DNA of 64,000 nucleotides from Unio delphinus (taxonomy: Eukaryota; Mollusca; Bivalvia; Unionida; Unionidae). The DNA lies in the NCBI GenBank assembly GCA_029339505.1, contig JAQISU010000345.1, positions 2,815,001 to 2,879,000 of the forward strand. Direction: 5' to 3'. A program made the translations under genes and the position numbers. Of this stretch, positions 24,314-40,500 are shown in pieces. Positions within the stretch are counted from its first letter, which is position 1, and the number at the start of each line of letters is the position of its first letter. The notes below the pieces were generated by a model, which made no database searches, had not been told where the DNA came from, and saw only the letters and a program-made list of their open reading frames with translations.

Positions 24314-25261
24314 AGATCCACCACCCACAAACCAACTGACTCGCAAAAATGTCAGGTTCTATTTAACGAGTATGATTACATGGACTGATTTTTTACGATA
24401 AAACGTATTGATGTCCATAACGAGGAGGATTGAAGAACGATAAACATTATACTGGTTCAGCATTTATTGTTGACGGTAATGTGAGGACACTTAATGATTA
24501 CCATGGAATAATTAGTAAGGAATGTTTGCATTATACCATCTGGATTAAACCCTTGTTATAATGTGAAGAAAGATGAATGTATTGCTTCATTTTGAAATCT
24601 TTTTCTACTCTATAACACAGTATCGGCATATTTTACAGAATAAATGGGACCTAAGCGCCTTTCCCAATGAGATACCAAGGCAGCTGACCCGGGCTGGTTT
24701 GGGCGGATATTGCCGCTATAGGGATACCAAGCTAGTTACCGAGGCATTGCGACTTTATTATTAAGATTTCAAGGTCACCTGGAATAGTATTATTATTTTG
24801 CACAAACATAATGTTTGATTCTACTAAAGTTTATGACGAATCTGGTCTTTTGCGGAATTTCCCCCATTTCCATGTAAGCATTGCAAAAACCTGATCAGCA
24901 ATTCTTTAGGAGTATGTGATCAAAGATGTTTTAATAGATTATTTCAATAAAGACATGAAATTTTCATTGTTCAATCTAACCATGTGAAATTTGTGCTTTT
25001 TCTAATTGAAGGTATGAAAGCAAATAAAATGTCTGTAGAGATAGCAAAACTATATTGATAAGTATGTAAATAGTCCATTTCTATATCTTGTTGCAGCAAG
25101 TATGCGAAATACATGCTGTGGTCAATACATTTATATCGTCTGCCATTACATAATTTCTTACAGTGCATATCTAAAATTGGATTTTCACCGTAAATATAAG
25201 ATGGATGAAGAACGAAAGAAAGAAAGATATTTGCTCATTTCTTTATAATATAGTCAAACTT
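24314..25261. other. No gene recognised
   Basis: Satellite flank. A 63-codon plus frame (24573-24764) and a 65-codon minus frame (24971-25168) have no recognisable features. Confidence 0.3.
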
Positions 25262-25690
25262 TTCCTTGTGAAACAAAAACATGTTGAATTGTATCTTTGC
25301 GAAACAAAAACATGTTGAATTGTCAGAGGCGTAGCTGGGGGTGGGGAGGGGGCGCCAGACTAGTGAGGGCGCCAAAATGGTCTTTGAAATGGGTGATGGT
25401 GATTTTATTGATGAAAATAATGGGTTTAAGAGTTGGGGTGGGGGGCGTAAAAATGATTCTTGTCCCCGGGTTCCAAACACTCTAGCTACGCCTCTGTGAA
25501 TTGTATCTTTGCGAAACAAAAACATGTTAGATTTTATCCTTGTGAAACTAAAAGCCTATTAGATTGGATGTTTGTGAAACAAAAGCCTCATTGATTCGAT
25601 CTTTTTAAATACAAAATCGTGTTCGACAGTATCTCTGTGAAACAGAAGTTTGTTTGATTGAATATTTGTCAAACAGAAGCTTGTTATAAT
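25262..25690. repeat. Degenerate minisatellite, about 31-bp unit, interrupted by a MITE
   Basis: Units built on GCGAAACAAAAACATGTTGA recur about nine times, well conserved near the MITE and decaying toward 25690. The hAT MITE at 25324-25496 inserted into one unit after the array had formed. Confidence 0.7.
25324..25496. mobile_element. hAT-superfamily MITE, 173 bp
   Basis: The terminal inverted repeats start CAGAGGCGTAGCT at 25324 and end with its complement at 25496. The element is flanked by a perfect 8-bp target duplication, TGAATTGT (25316-25323 and 25497-25504). The 8-bp duplication and CAGNGGCG-type terminus are diagnostic of hAT elements. The interior is G-rich on the plus strand and encodes no transposase, so it is non-autonomous. 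The frames across it on both strands are not genes. Confidence 0.92.
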
Positions 25691-25767
25691 TTTGCTGCCA
25701 TAAAACCATGCGCAAACAACAAGTTGGTTTACAACTACAAAAAAATTAAGCTGAACATGATTTAATC

Positions 25768-25849
<82 letters not shown>

Positions 25850-25970
25850 GTCTGTCTGTCTGTCTGTCTTTCTGTCTGTCTGTCCGTCCGTCCGTCCGTC
25901 CGTCCGTCCATCCATCCATCCATCCATCCATCCATCCATCCATCCATCCATCCATCCATCCATCCATCTG
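25768..25970. repeat. Compound tetranucleotide microsatellite TATC-TGTC-TCCG-TCCA
   Basis: Roughly 80 bp of TATC is followed by TGTC (about 25848-25880), then TCCG (about 25883-25906), then TCCA (about 25907-25968). Each block differs from the next by one or two substitutions. The minus-strand frame of WMDG and TDRQ repeats is an artefact of this. Confidence 0.96.
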
Positions 25971-26364
25971 TAATAATCCTTTAATCATCATCCCCATCTT
26001 CATTTTCATCGACGCCTTCATCATAACGATTATTGTCATAATACATCAGTAAAAGCAACCGCAAAATTAAAAGTAGTAGAATCAACAGCACCATCATTAC
26101 TATTTATGATTTGCTTATCCAATACATGCCTATTTTTGTGTTCTTTAGTGTTCGATGGAGGTTTCAACTTAGCAAAGGTAAACTAAGGGAGCTAACTCGT
26201 CAGGGTATGTCGTGGCAATCAAGAGTTAACATATAGGTAATTATATTTGTTCTTGTTGATGATGGTGGCGATGATGGTCGTTGTGCTGTAATTGTGCTGT
26301 TATTTTGTTGTGATGAAACGTTGTATATACCATGAATTGAATCAGTCAGTATTCATATAGCGGG
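25971..26364. other. No gene recognised
   Basis: Short spacer. It contains AAGGGAGCTAACTC at 26185-26198, a member of a recurring motif noted in findings. Confidence 0.35.
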
Positions 26365-27125
26365 GTTGTATGGTAGTGACTATAATGTGCCAATAGTGAT
26401 TAAAGTGTGTCAATAGTGATTATAGTGTGCCAATAGTGACTATAGTGTGCCAATAGTGACTATAGTATGCCAATAGTGACTATAGTATGCCAATAGTGAC
26501 TATAATGTGCCAATAGTGTGTCAATATTGACTATAGTGTGCAAATAGTGACTATAGTGTGCCAATAGTGACTATAATGTGCCAATAGTGACTATAATGTG
26601 CCAATAGTGTGCCAATATTGAATATAGTGTGCAAATAGGGACTATAGTGTGCCAATAGTGACTATAGTGTGCCAGTAGTGTGTCAATATTGACTATAGTG
26701 TGCAAATAGTGACTATAGTGTGTCAATAGTGTGCCAATATTGACTATAGTGTGCAAATATTGACAATAGTGTGCCAATATTGACTATAGTGTGCAAATAG
26801 TGACTATAGTGTGCCAATAGTGACTATAGTGTGCAAATAGTGACTATAATGTGCCAATAGTGACTATAATGTGCCAATAGTGTGTCAATATTGACTATAG
26901 TGTGCCAATAGTGACTATAGTGTGCCAATAGTGACTATAGTGTGCCAATAGTGACTATAATGTGCCAATAGTGACTATAGTGTGCCAATAGTGACTATAA
27001 TGTGCCAATAGTGACTATAGTATGCCAGTAGTGACTATAATATGCCAATAGTGACTATAGTGTGCCAATAGTGACTATAATGTGCCAATATTGACTATAG
27101 TGTGTCAATAGTGGCTATAGTATGC
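26365..27125. repeat. Minisatellite, 20-bp unit with composite longer units
   Basis: CCAATAGTGACTATAGTGTG recurs about 35 times. Some units are fused into longer blocks containing AGTGTGTCAATATTGACTAT, which themselves recur. Variants GCAAATAG and GTATGCC are interspersed. Non-coding; the WHTIV-type frame is an artefact. Confidence 0.94.
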
Positions 27126-28107
<982 letters not shown>

Positions 28108-28445
28108 ATTAACACCTGCAAGACCTAATGGAAAATATGGACTAATACCAGCAAGACCTAACTGAAAAATATGGACTCTATTCCATAAGACCTAATTGAA
28201 AAAATATGGACTCTATTCTAAAAGACCAAATTGAAAAATATGGACTCTATTCCATAAGACCTACTTGAAAAATATTTACCAATACCAGCAAGACCTAATT
28301 TAAAAATATGGACTAATACCAGCAAGACCTAATTGAAAAATATGGACTAATACCAGCAAGACCTAATTAAAAAATGTGGACTAATACCTTGAGAAAATGG
28401 ACTAATACCAGCAAGATCTAATTGAAAAATATGCACTCTAAACAG
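28108..28445. repeat. Minisatellite, about 34-bp unit, about 10 copies
   Basis: The core TACCAGCAAGACCTAATTGA plus an AAAATATGGACT linker recurs, with moderate divergence (CTCTATTCCATAAG variants in the middle copies). Confidence 0.85.
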
Positions 28446-30090
<1,645 letters not shown>

Positions 30091-31263
30091 TTGCAGTTTT
30101 ATGGGAAAATATGAAATAAATGTGTCTGCAAATTACTAAAAGAGCTTACGGAGTGCAGTATTTTTCAGAAAAAATGCCGAGTTCATATTTTTTCATACAA
30201 ATGGAGCAGCCTTGTTCTTGTATACCCATTTTTTATAGCTAAATATGGCTTAAGAAGAAAGAATATTGCAAGAACCGTTGCAATTGAATTTATGCTTTGT
30301 TCCCAAATAGGTTCATTACCGTAGATTCGTCAATACAAAAAAAATTGTCCATGTGCACATAGCTCCACCCAGCGATCTTTTAACCTAGTCACGCGCTCTA
30401 TATCAGTTTTAAAAAGAATTGTTGTTTTGGTTTGGTCTGCGTACAATGGAAATGTAGAGTCATATTGTAGATGAATGTACATGGATTTTATCTCGGTATC
30501 CAAACCAGTTCTGCTTTTCTGATTTCTGGGTCCATTCAGTGATTAAGGTGAAAGGATTTCAGTTGGAACTATTGGCTACTCGCATTCCAGTAAATTTTCT
30601 GCGTGTATCAGGTTTTTGCAGGACGTGGGTCGGATTTGAAGAACTAATCAATAAAGTACAATTAGAGGAAATTCAAGATGAATACATGTTAAATTCATTA
30701 TTACCATTCTTATTACCAGCTAAATGAAACATACGTATTCCCCTGACACTTGCATTTCGGTGTTGCAGGGTCCCCATATATGACCTGTATCATACAGTGT
30801 GTGTCATCTATCGCTAGCCTAACATTGTATACAAATAGATTCATGGGGAAAATTTAAACGTAATTGTTGTGTGACACTCCATGTACCCAGCGGAACTTTT
30901 TCGTCTTGGATTATTGGTTCTTGTGGTCTTAGTTTCCTACCAGAACCTTCAGCTGCACTTTTCTCGAATCTAGCATTTCGACCTCAGTACGAGTTACTAT
31001 GCTATTTTTTATACACAAGAGAGCAATTGTCATACTATTAACCATTCTATTTACGAATAAAAAATTAAATATTCTCCTAAAATAATTGTTTCAATGATCA
31101 GAACAGTATTTTCAATTAATGTGTCTATCACGTTAGTTATTGACATTACGAATATAACGTTCATTCGTTTGCTTCTGTGAAAGTTTCTTTTCTGACTCAG
31201 TGAACTCGTCACTATACTTTCAAATGGACGAAATAGCTGCTTTCGTTCATTCACAAATGTAAT
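30091..31263. other. No confident gene
   Basis: Unique AT-rich sequence. The 62-codon plus frame at 30539-30727 and the 72-codon minus frame at 31051-31269 carry no recognised domain. Confidence 0.3.
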
Positions 31264-31682
31264 CAACAAAACCTATGGCGTCTACTACACGAGTGTACAT
31301 GGTTTGCTTACACAAAACCTATGGCGTCTGGTACACGAGTGTACATGGTTTGCTTACACAAAACCTATGGCGTCTACTACACGAGTGTACATGGTTTGCT
31401 TACACAAAACCTATGGCGTTTACTACACGAGTGTACATGGTTTGCTTACACAAAACCTATGGCGTCTACTACACGAGTGTACAAGGTTTGCTTACACAAA
31501 ACCTATGGCGTCTACTACACGAGTGTACATGGTTTGCTTACACAAAATCTATGGCGTCTACTACACGAGTGTACATGGTTTGCTTACACAAAACCTATGG
31601 CGTCTACTACACGAGTGTACAAGGTTTGCTTACACAAAACCTATATCGTCTACTACACGAGTGTACATGGTTTGCTTACATA
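31264..31682. repeat. Minisatellite, 46-bp unit, about 9 copies
   Basis: ACCTATGGCGTCTACTACAC begins each 46-bp unit (31271, 31317, 31363 and so on). Copies are almost identical. Because 46 is not a multiple of three and the unit lacks plus-strand stops, all three plus frames stay open. This reflects the unit and does not indicate a gene. Confidence 0.95.
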
Positions 31683-31756
31683 ACTTATAATGTACTGTAC
31701 TATCCTTAGGAACACGTGTCTTGCACGTACGTGCAATATGAGGGTATTATATTTAT

Positions 31757-31757
<1 letters not shown>

Positions 31758-31793
<36 letters not shown>
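31758..31793. repeat. (GT)n microsatellite
   Basis: A pure GT run of about 36 bp just downstream of the 46-bp array. Confidence 0.95.
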
Positions 31794-31796
<3 letters not shown>

Positions 31797-32320
31797 AAAG
31801 ACAGACATACAAATTAGTGTGTACAGGGTAAAAACAAATTATAGAGTGGGCTTACCAAAAACTTAAACGTATTATCAAATTAAATAAATTTGGTGTTATA
31901 AGACGGCTCCTTTACAACCTGCATTGTATTGATTTCCATACAAACATATCACAATACTAACTAAAACATTACAGAGTGCTGATCTAACTACTAATAAATT
32001 TTCGCCATAAATATCACGCTTTTTATTTCAAAAAGACAAACGTTGTAGGCGCCCGCCTGTTAATTTAGAAGTGACATCATCCATTAAATTGATAACAAAG
32101 AGAAGTTGGCGACTGCATAACTTTTGTTTGTTTGATATAGTGTTTTTAAATATATTTTTTATCACGATTAACCTCTGCTCAGTAAGTAATGTGTTATGTT
32201 GTGTAATGTAAATTTTATATCAATAATGATATCGTTTTATGTTTGCTTTCTGCGTCTCTCTTATTTATTGAAGATACAATTTAGCTTGCCAGTAATTACT
32301 TCTAGTTATTTTGGTAAACG
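31794..32320. other. No gene recognised
   Basis: AT-rich spacer between two minisatellites. Confidence 0.35.
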
Positions 32321-32835
32321 GAAATGGAAATTTAGTTTGCCAATGTAACACATGTGTTTATAGAAATTTAGTTTGCCAATGTAACACATGTGTATATAGA
32401 AATTTAGTTTCCCCATGTAACACATGTATTATGGAAATTTAGTTTGCCCATGTAACAAATGTGTTTATGGAAATTTAGTTTGCCAATGTAACACATGTGT
32501 TATGGAAATTTAGTTTGCCAATGTAACACGTGTTTATGGAAATTTACTTTGCCCATGTAACGCATGTGTTTGTGGAAATTTAGTTTGCCCATGTAACGCA
32601 TGTGTTCATGGAAATTTAGTTGCCAATGTAACACATGTGTTATGAAAATTTAGTTTGCCAATGTAACACATTTGTTTATGGAAATTTAGTCTGGCCATGT
32701 AACGCATGTGTTCATGGAAATTTAGTTTTCCAATGCAACACATGTGTTTATGGAAATTTAGTTTGCCCATGTAACGCATGTGTTCATGGAAATTTAGTTT
32801 ACCAATGTAACGCATATGTTCTAATTAAAGTTTAG
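32321..32835. repeat. Minisatellite, about 36-bp unit, about 14 copies
   Basis: GGAAATTTAGTTTGCCAATG followed by TAACACATGTGTTTAT recurs, with CCAATG/CCCATG and ACACATG/ACGCATG alternatives shuffled between copies. Open frames on both strands across it reflect the repeat. Confidence 0.93.
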
Positions 32836-33752
32836 TGTGCCTATGCACATCCATGTACGTGTTTCAGTTTTGTTGTTTCCATAAAATGGTCCACTATGTA
32901 GTTTTGTTTGAGTATTTCTGATTAAGTTCATAATCTAAAGTGTTAAAAAAGAGACAAACATAGAATATATTTTAAAATAAAAATGTATACATCGTCCTAT
33001 GACTATCAAATATTAAATTGTAATGTTATTCTCCTTTTAATCATAGTACATCGCATGCTTATTTTTATTTTTTTAGTTTTAGTCTATTTACAAAACTGAC
33101 ATTTTGATTTGGTTTGGAATTTAAAGGTATCAATGTACAAAAAGAGGCGTGTGATATAGTTAGCTTGGTAGAGTGTGCCAATTTTTTGTTTGGTCGTTCT
33201 CTCCAACACACTGATAAAAGTATGCTGTACGACGTCAGTTTACTGAAAAACAATTTGAAACAGCCACTTTTGTTTTCCATATGGAGGCGACTAAAATATA
33301 TGTTGGCTATCCACAAATTGTTTCTCACGTCTTCCTGCAACCTTTGAGATGAATCTATTGTTGAATAAAACATTTGTTTCCCCCTTTCCAGCCCACTCAA
33401 TATTCATTGTCTGATAGTGTTTTGATAAAATATGGCCAAACATATCAGACAACGAGAAGCAACAAAGTGAGATGTCAGTAAACACCTTATGTCAGTCTAT
33501 TTAAAATCTAGTTTGAGACTTAATTTTGAGAATTGTCTTGACGTGGGAGAGCTATTTGATAAAGAATGCGCCAAAAATGTGACATGATAAAAATATATCA
33601 AGATTTATTATTTAGTAAATAGTCGAAAGATTTTTTTAAAAATAGTACACGGTGGAATAAATAATTGCTACAGCCTGGTTTTTTCACATGCCTGCATCGG
33701 GACTTTCACAATCAACATAGACGACGTCATAGTTTGGTTCCCGGCTTTATAT
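32836..33752. other. No confident gene; overlapping frames on both strands
   Basis: Frames at 33065-33400 (minus, 111 codons) and 33114-33347 (plus, 77 codons) overlap. The minus frame is the longest non-repeat frame in the window besides the 5'-nucleotidase exon, but neither shows a known motif and their overlap argues that at most one is real. Confidence 0.25.
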
Positions 33753-34022
33753 TGTAATAAATTGGAATATGTACATCTGATAGCGCCCCCTTTTAAGGAA
33801 TTTTTTTGATTTGGGTGAGTTCTTGTGTGAATTATGGGAATATTCAAAGAAAGAACATGGCAGATACCGTTTATGCCGCCAGGTTGACAAATAAGGAGCC
33901 GTTATATCGCAAAATAAGCCTGGAAAGCAAACGTTGACTGATCTAAGGGTACGGAGTTAAAATAGTTCCCTGTTTAGGGTTTGACAACCGATATGTCAAG
34001 TAAAGACCCCTGGCTTGTAACA
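33753..34022 (+). mobile_element. Solo LTR related to the 50-kb LTR element
   Basis: Begins TGTAATAAA and ends CCTGGCTTGTAACA, matching both ends of the 625-bp LTRs at 50.0 and 52.8 kb (TGTAATAAAC and CTGTGCTTGTAACA). Internally it shares TACCGTTTATG and GGGTTTGACA...GTCAAGT landmarks in the same order. It is flanked by a 4-bp direct repeat, ATAT (33749-33752 and 34023-34026), the same target-duplication length as the full element. At 270 bp it is less than half as long, so it is a related, older family member or an internally deleted one. No internal region follows, so it is a solo LTR, left by recombination between two LTRs. Confidence 0.75.
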
Positions 34023-34510
34023 ATATGTTCCATGATATAGACTCTGCATCAAAGGGTAGACTTAGACCCTAAGATAAAGCTGAGACCAACTTCGCACAGT
34101 AGCAGCAGAGACAAAAAAGTGTCCTTATCAGCACTGAACAGAAAGATCTGGTTCTATCAGTACTTTATGCTACACGAAATCGTGCTTAAAGTATTCTACT
34201 TTGATTCCCTCTTTAAAAGATTTAGAATCTACTAAAACAGTATTAAACAATACAGACGAAATTCGTGAAGATGGTTCTGGGAAATGGAAGATTCAACACA
34301 TTACAGTTATTAAAAGTCAGGAGGGGGAAGACAAACGTCTTATATGAATATATGGGCCATATGATCCACGTCTTAAGATGTTTACCTTCGCGGAATTGTT
34401 TGAGATTTTGTATGTAGTGTTGTCTTTGGACTCATAGAAGAGATATGGATGAAATCCGTCTATCGGAATGAGGAAATAGAAAGGTCCTTATGATTTGGTT
34501 ACGTAAAGCC
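34023..34510. other. No gene recognised
   Basis: Unique spacer between the solo LTR and the 38-bp satellite. Confidence 0.35.
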
Positions 34511-37500
34511 TGTATGGTGATAATTGGTATTATGATGATATTATGAATACATCGAACTATGTATGGTGTTGATTGGTATTATGAACACATCGGACTATGT
34601 GTGGTGATTATTGGTATTATGAACAGATCGGTCTATGTATGGTGATGATTGGTATTATGAACACATCGGATTATGTGTGGTGATGATTGCTATTATGAAT
34701 AGATCGGTCTATGTGTGGTGATGATTGGAATTATGAACAGATCGGTCTATGTATGGTAATGATTGGTATTATGAACACATCGGACTATATATGGTGATGA
34801 TTGGTATTATGAACACATCGGACTATGTATAGTGATGATTGGTATTATGAACAGATCGGATCCTGTATGGTGATGATTGGTATTATGAACAGATCAGACC
34901 ATTTATGGTGCTGATTGGTATTATGAACACATCTGATTATGTATGGCTTTAATTGGTATTCTGAACAGATCGGACTATATATGGTGTTGATTGGTATTAT
35001 AAACAGATCGGTCTATTTATGGTGTTGATTGATATTATGAACTGATCGGTCTATGTATGACGATGATTGGCATTATGAACACATCGGACTATGTATGGTG
35101 ATGATTGGTATTATGAACACATCGGACTATGTATGGTGATGATTGGTATTATGAACACATCGGACTATGGATAGTGCTGATTGGTATTATGAACAGATCG
35201 GATCCTGTATGGTGATGATTGGTGTTATGAATAGATCGAACTATGTATGGTGATGATTGGTATTATGAACAGATCGGACTATGTATGCTGATGATTGGTA
35301 TTATGAACACATCGGACTATGTATGCTGATGATTGGTATTATGAACACATTGGACTATGTATGGTGCTGATTGGTATTATAAACAGATCGGATCCTGTAT
35401 GGTGATGATTGGTATTATGAACAGATCGGACTGTGTATGGTGCTAATTGGTATAATGAACACATCTGATTATGTATAGCTTTTATTGGTATTCTGAACAG
35501 ATCGGTCTATGTATGACGATGATTGGTATTATGAACAGATCGGACTATGTATGGTGCTAATTGGTATTATGAACAGATCGGATCCTGTATGGTGATGCTT
35601 GGTATAATGAACAGATCGGACTATGTATGGTGTTGATTGGTATTATGAACAGATCGGTCTATGTATGGTGTTCATTGGTATTATGCACAGATCGTACTAT
35701 GTATGGTGATGATTGGTATTATGAACAGATCGGTCTATGTATGGTGATGATTGGTATTATGAACAGATCGGACTATGTATGGTGTTGATTGGTATTATGA
35801 ACAGATCGGTCTAGGTATGGTGATGATTGGTATTATGAACAGATCGGATCATGTATGGTGATTATTGGTATTATGAACAGATCGGAGCCTGTTTGGTGAT
35901 GATTGGTATTATGAACAGATCGGACTATCCATCGTGATGATTGGTATTATGAATATATCGGACTAAGTATGGTGATGATTCGTATTATGAACACATCGGA
36001 CTATCTATGGTGTTGATTGCCATTACGAACAGATCGGACTATGTGTGGTGCTGATTGGTATCATGAACAGATCGGTCTAGGTATGGTGATGATTGGTATT
36101 ATGAACAGATCAGATCATGTATGGTGATTATTGGTATTATGAACAGATCGGAGCCTGTTTGGTGATGATTGGTATTATCAACAGATCGGACTATCCATCG
36201 TGATGATTGGTATTATGAATATATCGGACTAAGTATGGTGATGATTCGTATTATGAACACATCGGACTATCTATGGTGTTGATTGCCATTACGAACAGAT
36301 CGGACTATGTGTGGTGCTGATTGGAATTATGAACAGATCGGACTATGTATGCTGATGATTGGTATTATGAACACATCGGACTATGTATGCTGATGATTGG
36401 TATTATGAACACATTGGACTATGTATGGTGCTGATTGGTATTATAAACAGATCGGATCCTGTATAGTGATGATTGGTATTATGAACAGATCGGACTGTGT
36501 ATGGTGCTAATTGGTATTATGAACACATCTGATTATGTATGGCTTTTATTGGTATTCTGAACAGATCGGTCTATGTATGACGATGATTGGTATTATGAAC
36601 AGATCGGACTATGTATGGTGCTAATTGGTATTATGAACAGATCGGATCCTGTATGGTGATGCTTGGTATAATGAACAGATCGGACTATGTATTGTGTTGA
36701 TTGGTATTATGAACAGATCGGTCTATTTATGGTGTTCATTGGTATTATGAACAGATCGTACTATGTATGGTGATGATTGGTATTATGAACAGATCGGTCT
36801 ATGTATGGTGATGATTGGTATTATGAACAGATCGGACTATGTATGGTGTTGATTGGTATTATGAACAGATCGGTCTAGGTATGGTGATGATTGGTATTAT
36901 GAACAGATCGGATCATGTATGGAGATTATTGGTATTATGAACAGATCGGAGCCTGTTTGGTGATGATTGGTATTATGAACAGATCGGACTATCCATCGTG
37001 ATGATTGGTATTATGAATATATCGGACTAAGTATGGTGATGATTCGTATTATGAACACATCGGACTATCTATGGTGTTGATTGCCATTACGAACAGATCG
37101 GACTATGTGTGGTGCTGATTGGTATTATGAACAGATCGGACTATGTATGGTGATGATTGGTATTATGAACAGATCGGACTAGGTATGGTGATGATTGGTA
37201 TTATGAACAGAACGGTCTATGTATGGTGATGATTGGTATTTTGAATAGATCGGATCCTAAATGGTGATTATTGGTATTATGAACAGATCGGACAATGTAT
37301 GGTGATTATTAGTATTATGAACAGATCGGTCTATGTATGGTGATGATTGGCATTATGAAGAGATCGGACTATGTATGGTGATGATTGGTATTATGAACAC
37401 ATCGGACTATGTATGATGATGATTGGTATTATGAACAGATCGGACTGTGTATGGTGCTAATTGGTATTATGAAGACATCTGATTATGTATGGCTTTTATT

Positions 37501-40500
37501 GGTATTTTGAACAGATCGGTTTATGAATGGTGATGATTGGTATTATGAATAGGTCGGTCTATGTATGGTGATGATTGGTATTATGAACAGATCGGACAAT
37601 GTATGGTGTTGATTGGTATTATGAATAGATCGGTCTATGTATGGTGATGATTGGTATTATGAACAGATCGGACTATGTATGGTGATGATTGGTATTATGA
37701 ACAGATAGGACTATGGATGGTGATGATTGGTATTATGAACAGATCGGATCCTGTATGGTGATTATTGGTATTATGAACATATCGGAGTATGTATGGTGTT
37801 GATTGGTATTATTAACACATCAGACTTTGTATGGCGATGATTGTTATTATAAACAGATCGGACCATATATGGTATTGATTGGTATTATAAACACATCGGA
37901 CTATGTGTGGTGATGATTGGTATTATGAACAGATCGGACTATGTATGGTGTTGATAGGTATTATGAACACATCGGAATATGTATGATGATGATTGCTATT
38001 ATGAACAGATCGGACTATGTATGATGTTGATTGATATTATGAACACATCGGAATACGTGTGGTTTTGATTGGTATTATGAACAGATCCGACTATGTATGG
38101 TGATGATTGGTATTATGAACAGATCGGACTATGTATGGTGTTCATTGGCATTATGAACACATTGGACACTGAGTGATGATGATTGGTATTATGAACAGAT
38201 TGGACTATGTATGGTGATGATTGGTATTATGAATAGATCGGACTATGTATGGTGTTGATTGGTATTATGAATACATCGGTCTATGTATGGTGATGATTGG
38301 TATTATGAACAAATCGGTCTATGTATGGTGTTAATTGGTATTACGAACAGATCGGACTATGTATGGTGATGATTGGTATTATGAACAGATCGGTCTATGT
38401 ATGGTGATGATTGGTATTACGAATAGGTCGGTCTATGTATGGTGATGATTGGTATTATGAACACATAAGACTTTACATGGCGATGATTGATATTATGAAC
38501 AGATCGGACTATGTATGGTGTTGATTGGCATTATGTACACATCGGACTATGTGCGGTGATGATTGGTATTATGAACAGATCGGACTATGTATGGTGTTGA
38601 TTGGTATTATGAACACATCGGACTATGTATGGTGTTGATTGGTATTATAAACAGATCAGTCTATGTATGGTGATTTTTGGTATTATGAACATATCGTTCT
38701 ATGTATGGTGATGATTGGTATTATGAACAGATCGGACTATGTATGGTGATGATTGGTATTATGAACAGATTGGACTATGTATGGTGATGATTGGTATGAT
38801 GAACAGATTGGACTATGTATGGTGTTGATTGGCATCATGAACAGATCGGTCTATGTATGGTGATGATTGGTATTATGAACAGATCGACTATGTATGGTGT
38901 TGATTGGTATTATAAAGAGATCGGTCTATGTATGGTGATGATTGGTATTACGAACAGATCGGACTAGTTATGGTGATGATTGGTATTATGAACAGATCGG
39001 ACTATGTATGGTGATGATTGGTAAGATGAACAGATCGGACTATGTATGGTGATGATTTGTATTATGAACAGATCGGACTATGTATGGTGTTGATTAGTAT
39101 TATGAATAGATCGGACTATGTATTGTGTTGATTGGTATCATGAACAGATCGGTCTATGTATGGTGATGTTTGGTATTATGAATAGATCGGACTATGTATG
39201 GTGTTGATTGGCATTATGAATAGATCGGTCTAGGTATGGTGATGATTGGTATTATGAACAGATCGGTCTAAGTATGGTGTTGATTGGTAATATGAACAGA
39301 TTGGACATTTTTTGGTGATAATTGGTATTATGAACAGATCGGTCTATGTATAGTGATGATTGGTATTATGAATAGGTCGGTCTATGTATGGTGATGATTG
39401 GTATTATGAATAGGTCGGTCTATGTATGGTGATGATTGGTATTATGAACACATCTGACTTTGTATGGCGATGATTGATATTATGAACAGATCGGACTATG
39501 TATGGTGTTGATTGGTATTATGAACAGATCGGAATATGTATGGTGTTGATTGGTATTATGAACACATCGGACTATGTATGGTGTTGATAGGTATTATGAA
39601 CACATCGGACTATGTATGATGATGATTGGTATTATGAACAGATCGGACTATGTATGATGGTGATTGATATTATGAACAGATCAGACTATGTATGGTGATG
39701 ATTGGTATTATGAACAGATCGGACTATTTATGGTGATGATTGGTATTATGAACAGATCGGACTATTTATGGTGTTGATTGGTATGATGAAGAGATTGGAC
39801 TATGTATGGTGATGATTGATATTATGAACAGATCGGACTATGTATGGTGTTGATTGGTATTATGAACAGATCGGACTATGTATGGTGTTGATTGATATTA
39901 TGAACACATCGGACTATGTATGGTGATGATTGGTATTATGAACACATCGGACTTTGTGTGGTGATGATTGGTATTATGAACAGATCAGACTATGTATGGT
40001 GATGATTGGTATTATGAACAGATCGGACAATGTATGGTGTTGATTGGTATGATGAAGAGATTGGACTATGTATGGTGATGATTGGTATTATGAACAGATC
40101 GATTATGTATGGTGTTGATTGATATTATGAAGAGATCGGTCTATGTATGGTGATGATTGGTATTATAAACACATCGGACTATGTATAGTGTTGATTGGTA
40201 TCATGAACAGATCGGACTATGTATGGTGTTGATTGGTATCATGAACAGATCGGTCTATGTATGGTGATGATTGGTATTATGGACACATCGGTCTATGTAT
40301 GGTGTTGATTGGTATTATGAACAGATCGGACTATGTATGGTGTTGATAGGTATTATGAACACATCGGAATATGTATGATGATGATTGCTATTATGAACAG
40401 ATCGGACTATGTATGATGTTGATTGATATTATGAACACATCGGAATACGTGTGGTTTTGATTGGTATTATGAACAGATCGGACTATGTATGGTGATGATT

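Noticed and set aside
31275..31709. Three overlapping plus-strand frames of 120-144 codons
   Set aside because: The 46-bp unit lacks stops on the plus strand and cycles through all three frames, so the same residues appear in each frame out of phase. This is a property of the repeat.
33065..33400. 111-codon minus frame as a gene
   Set aside because: It overlaps a 77-codon plus frame, has no known motif and no promoter or splice context. It is left as unassigned sequence.
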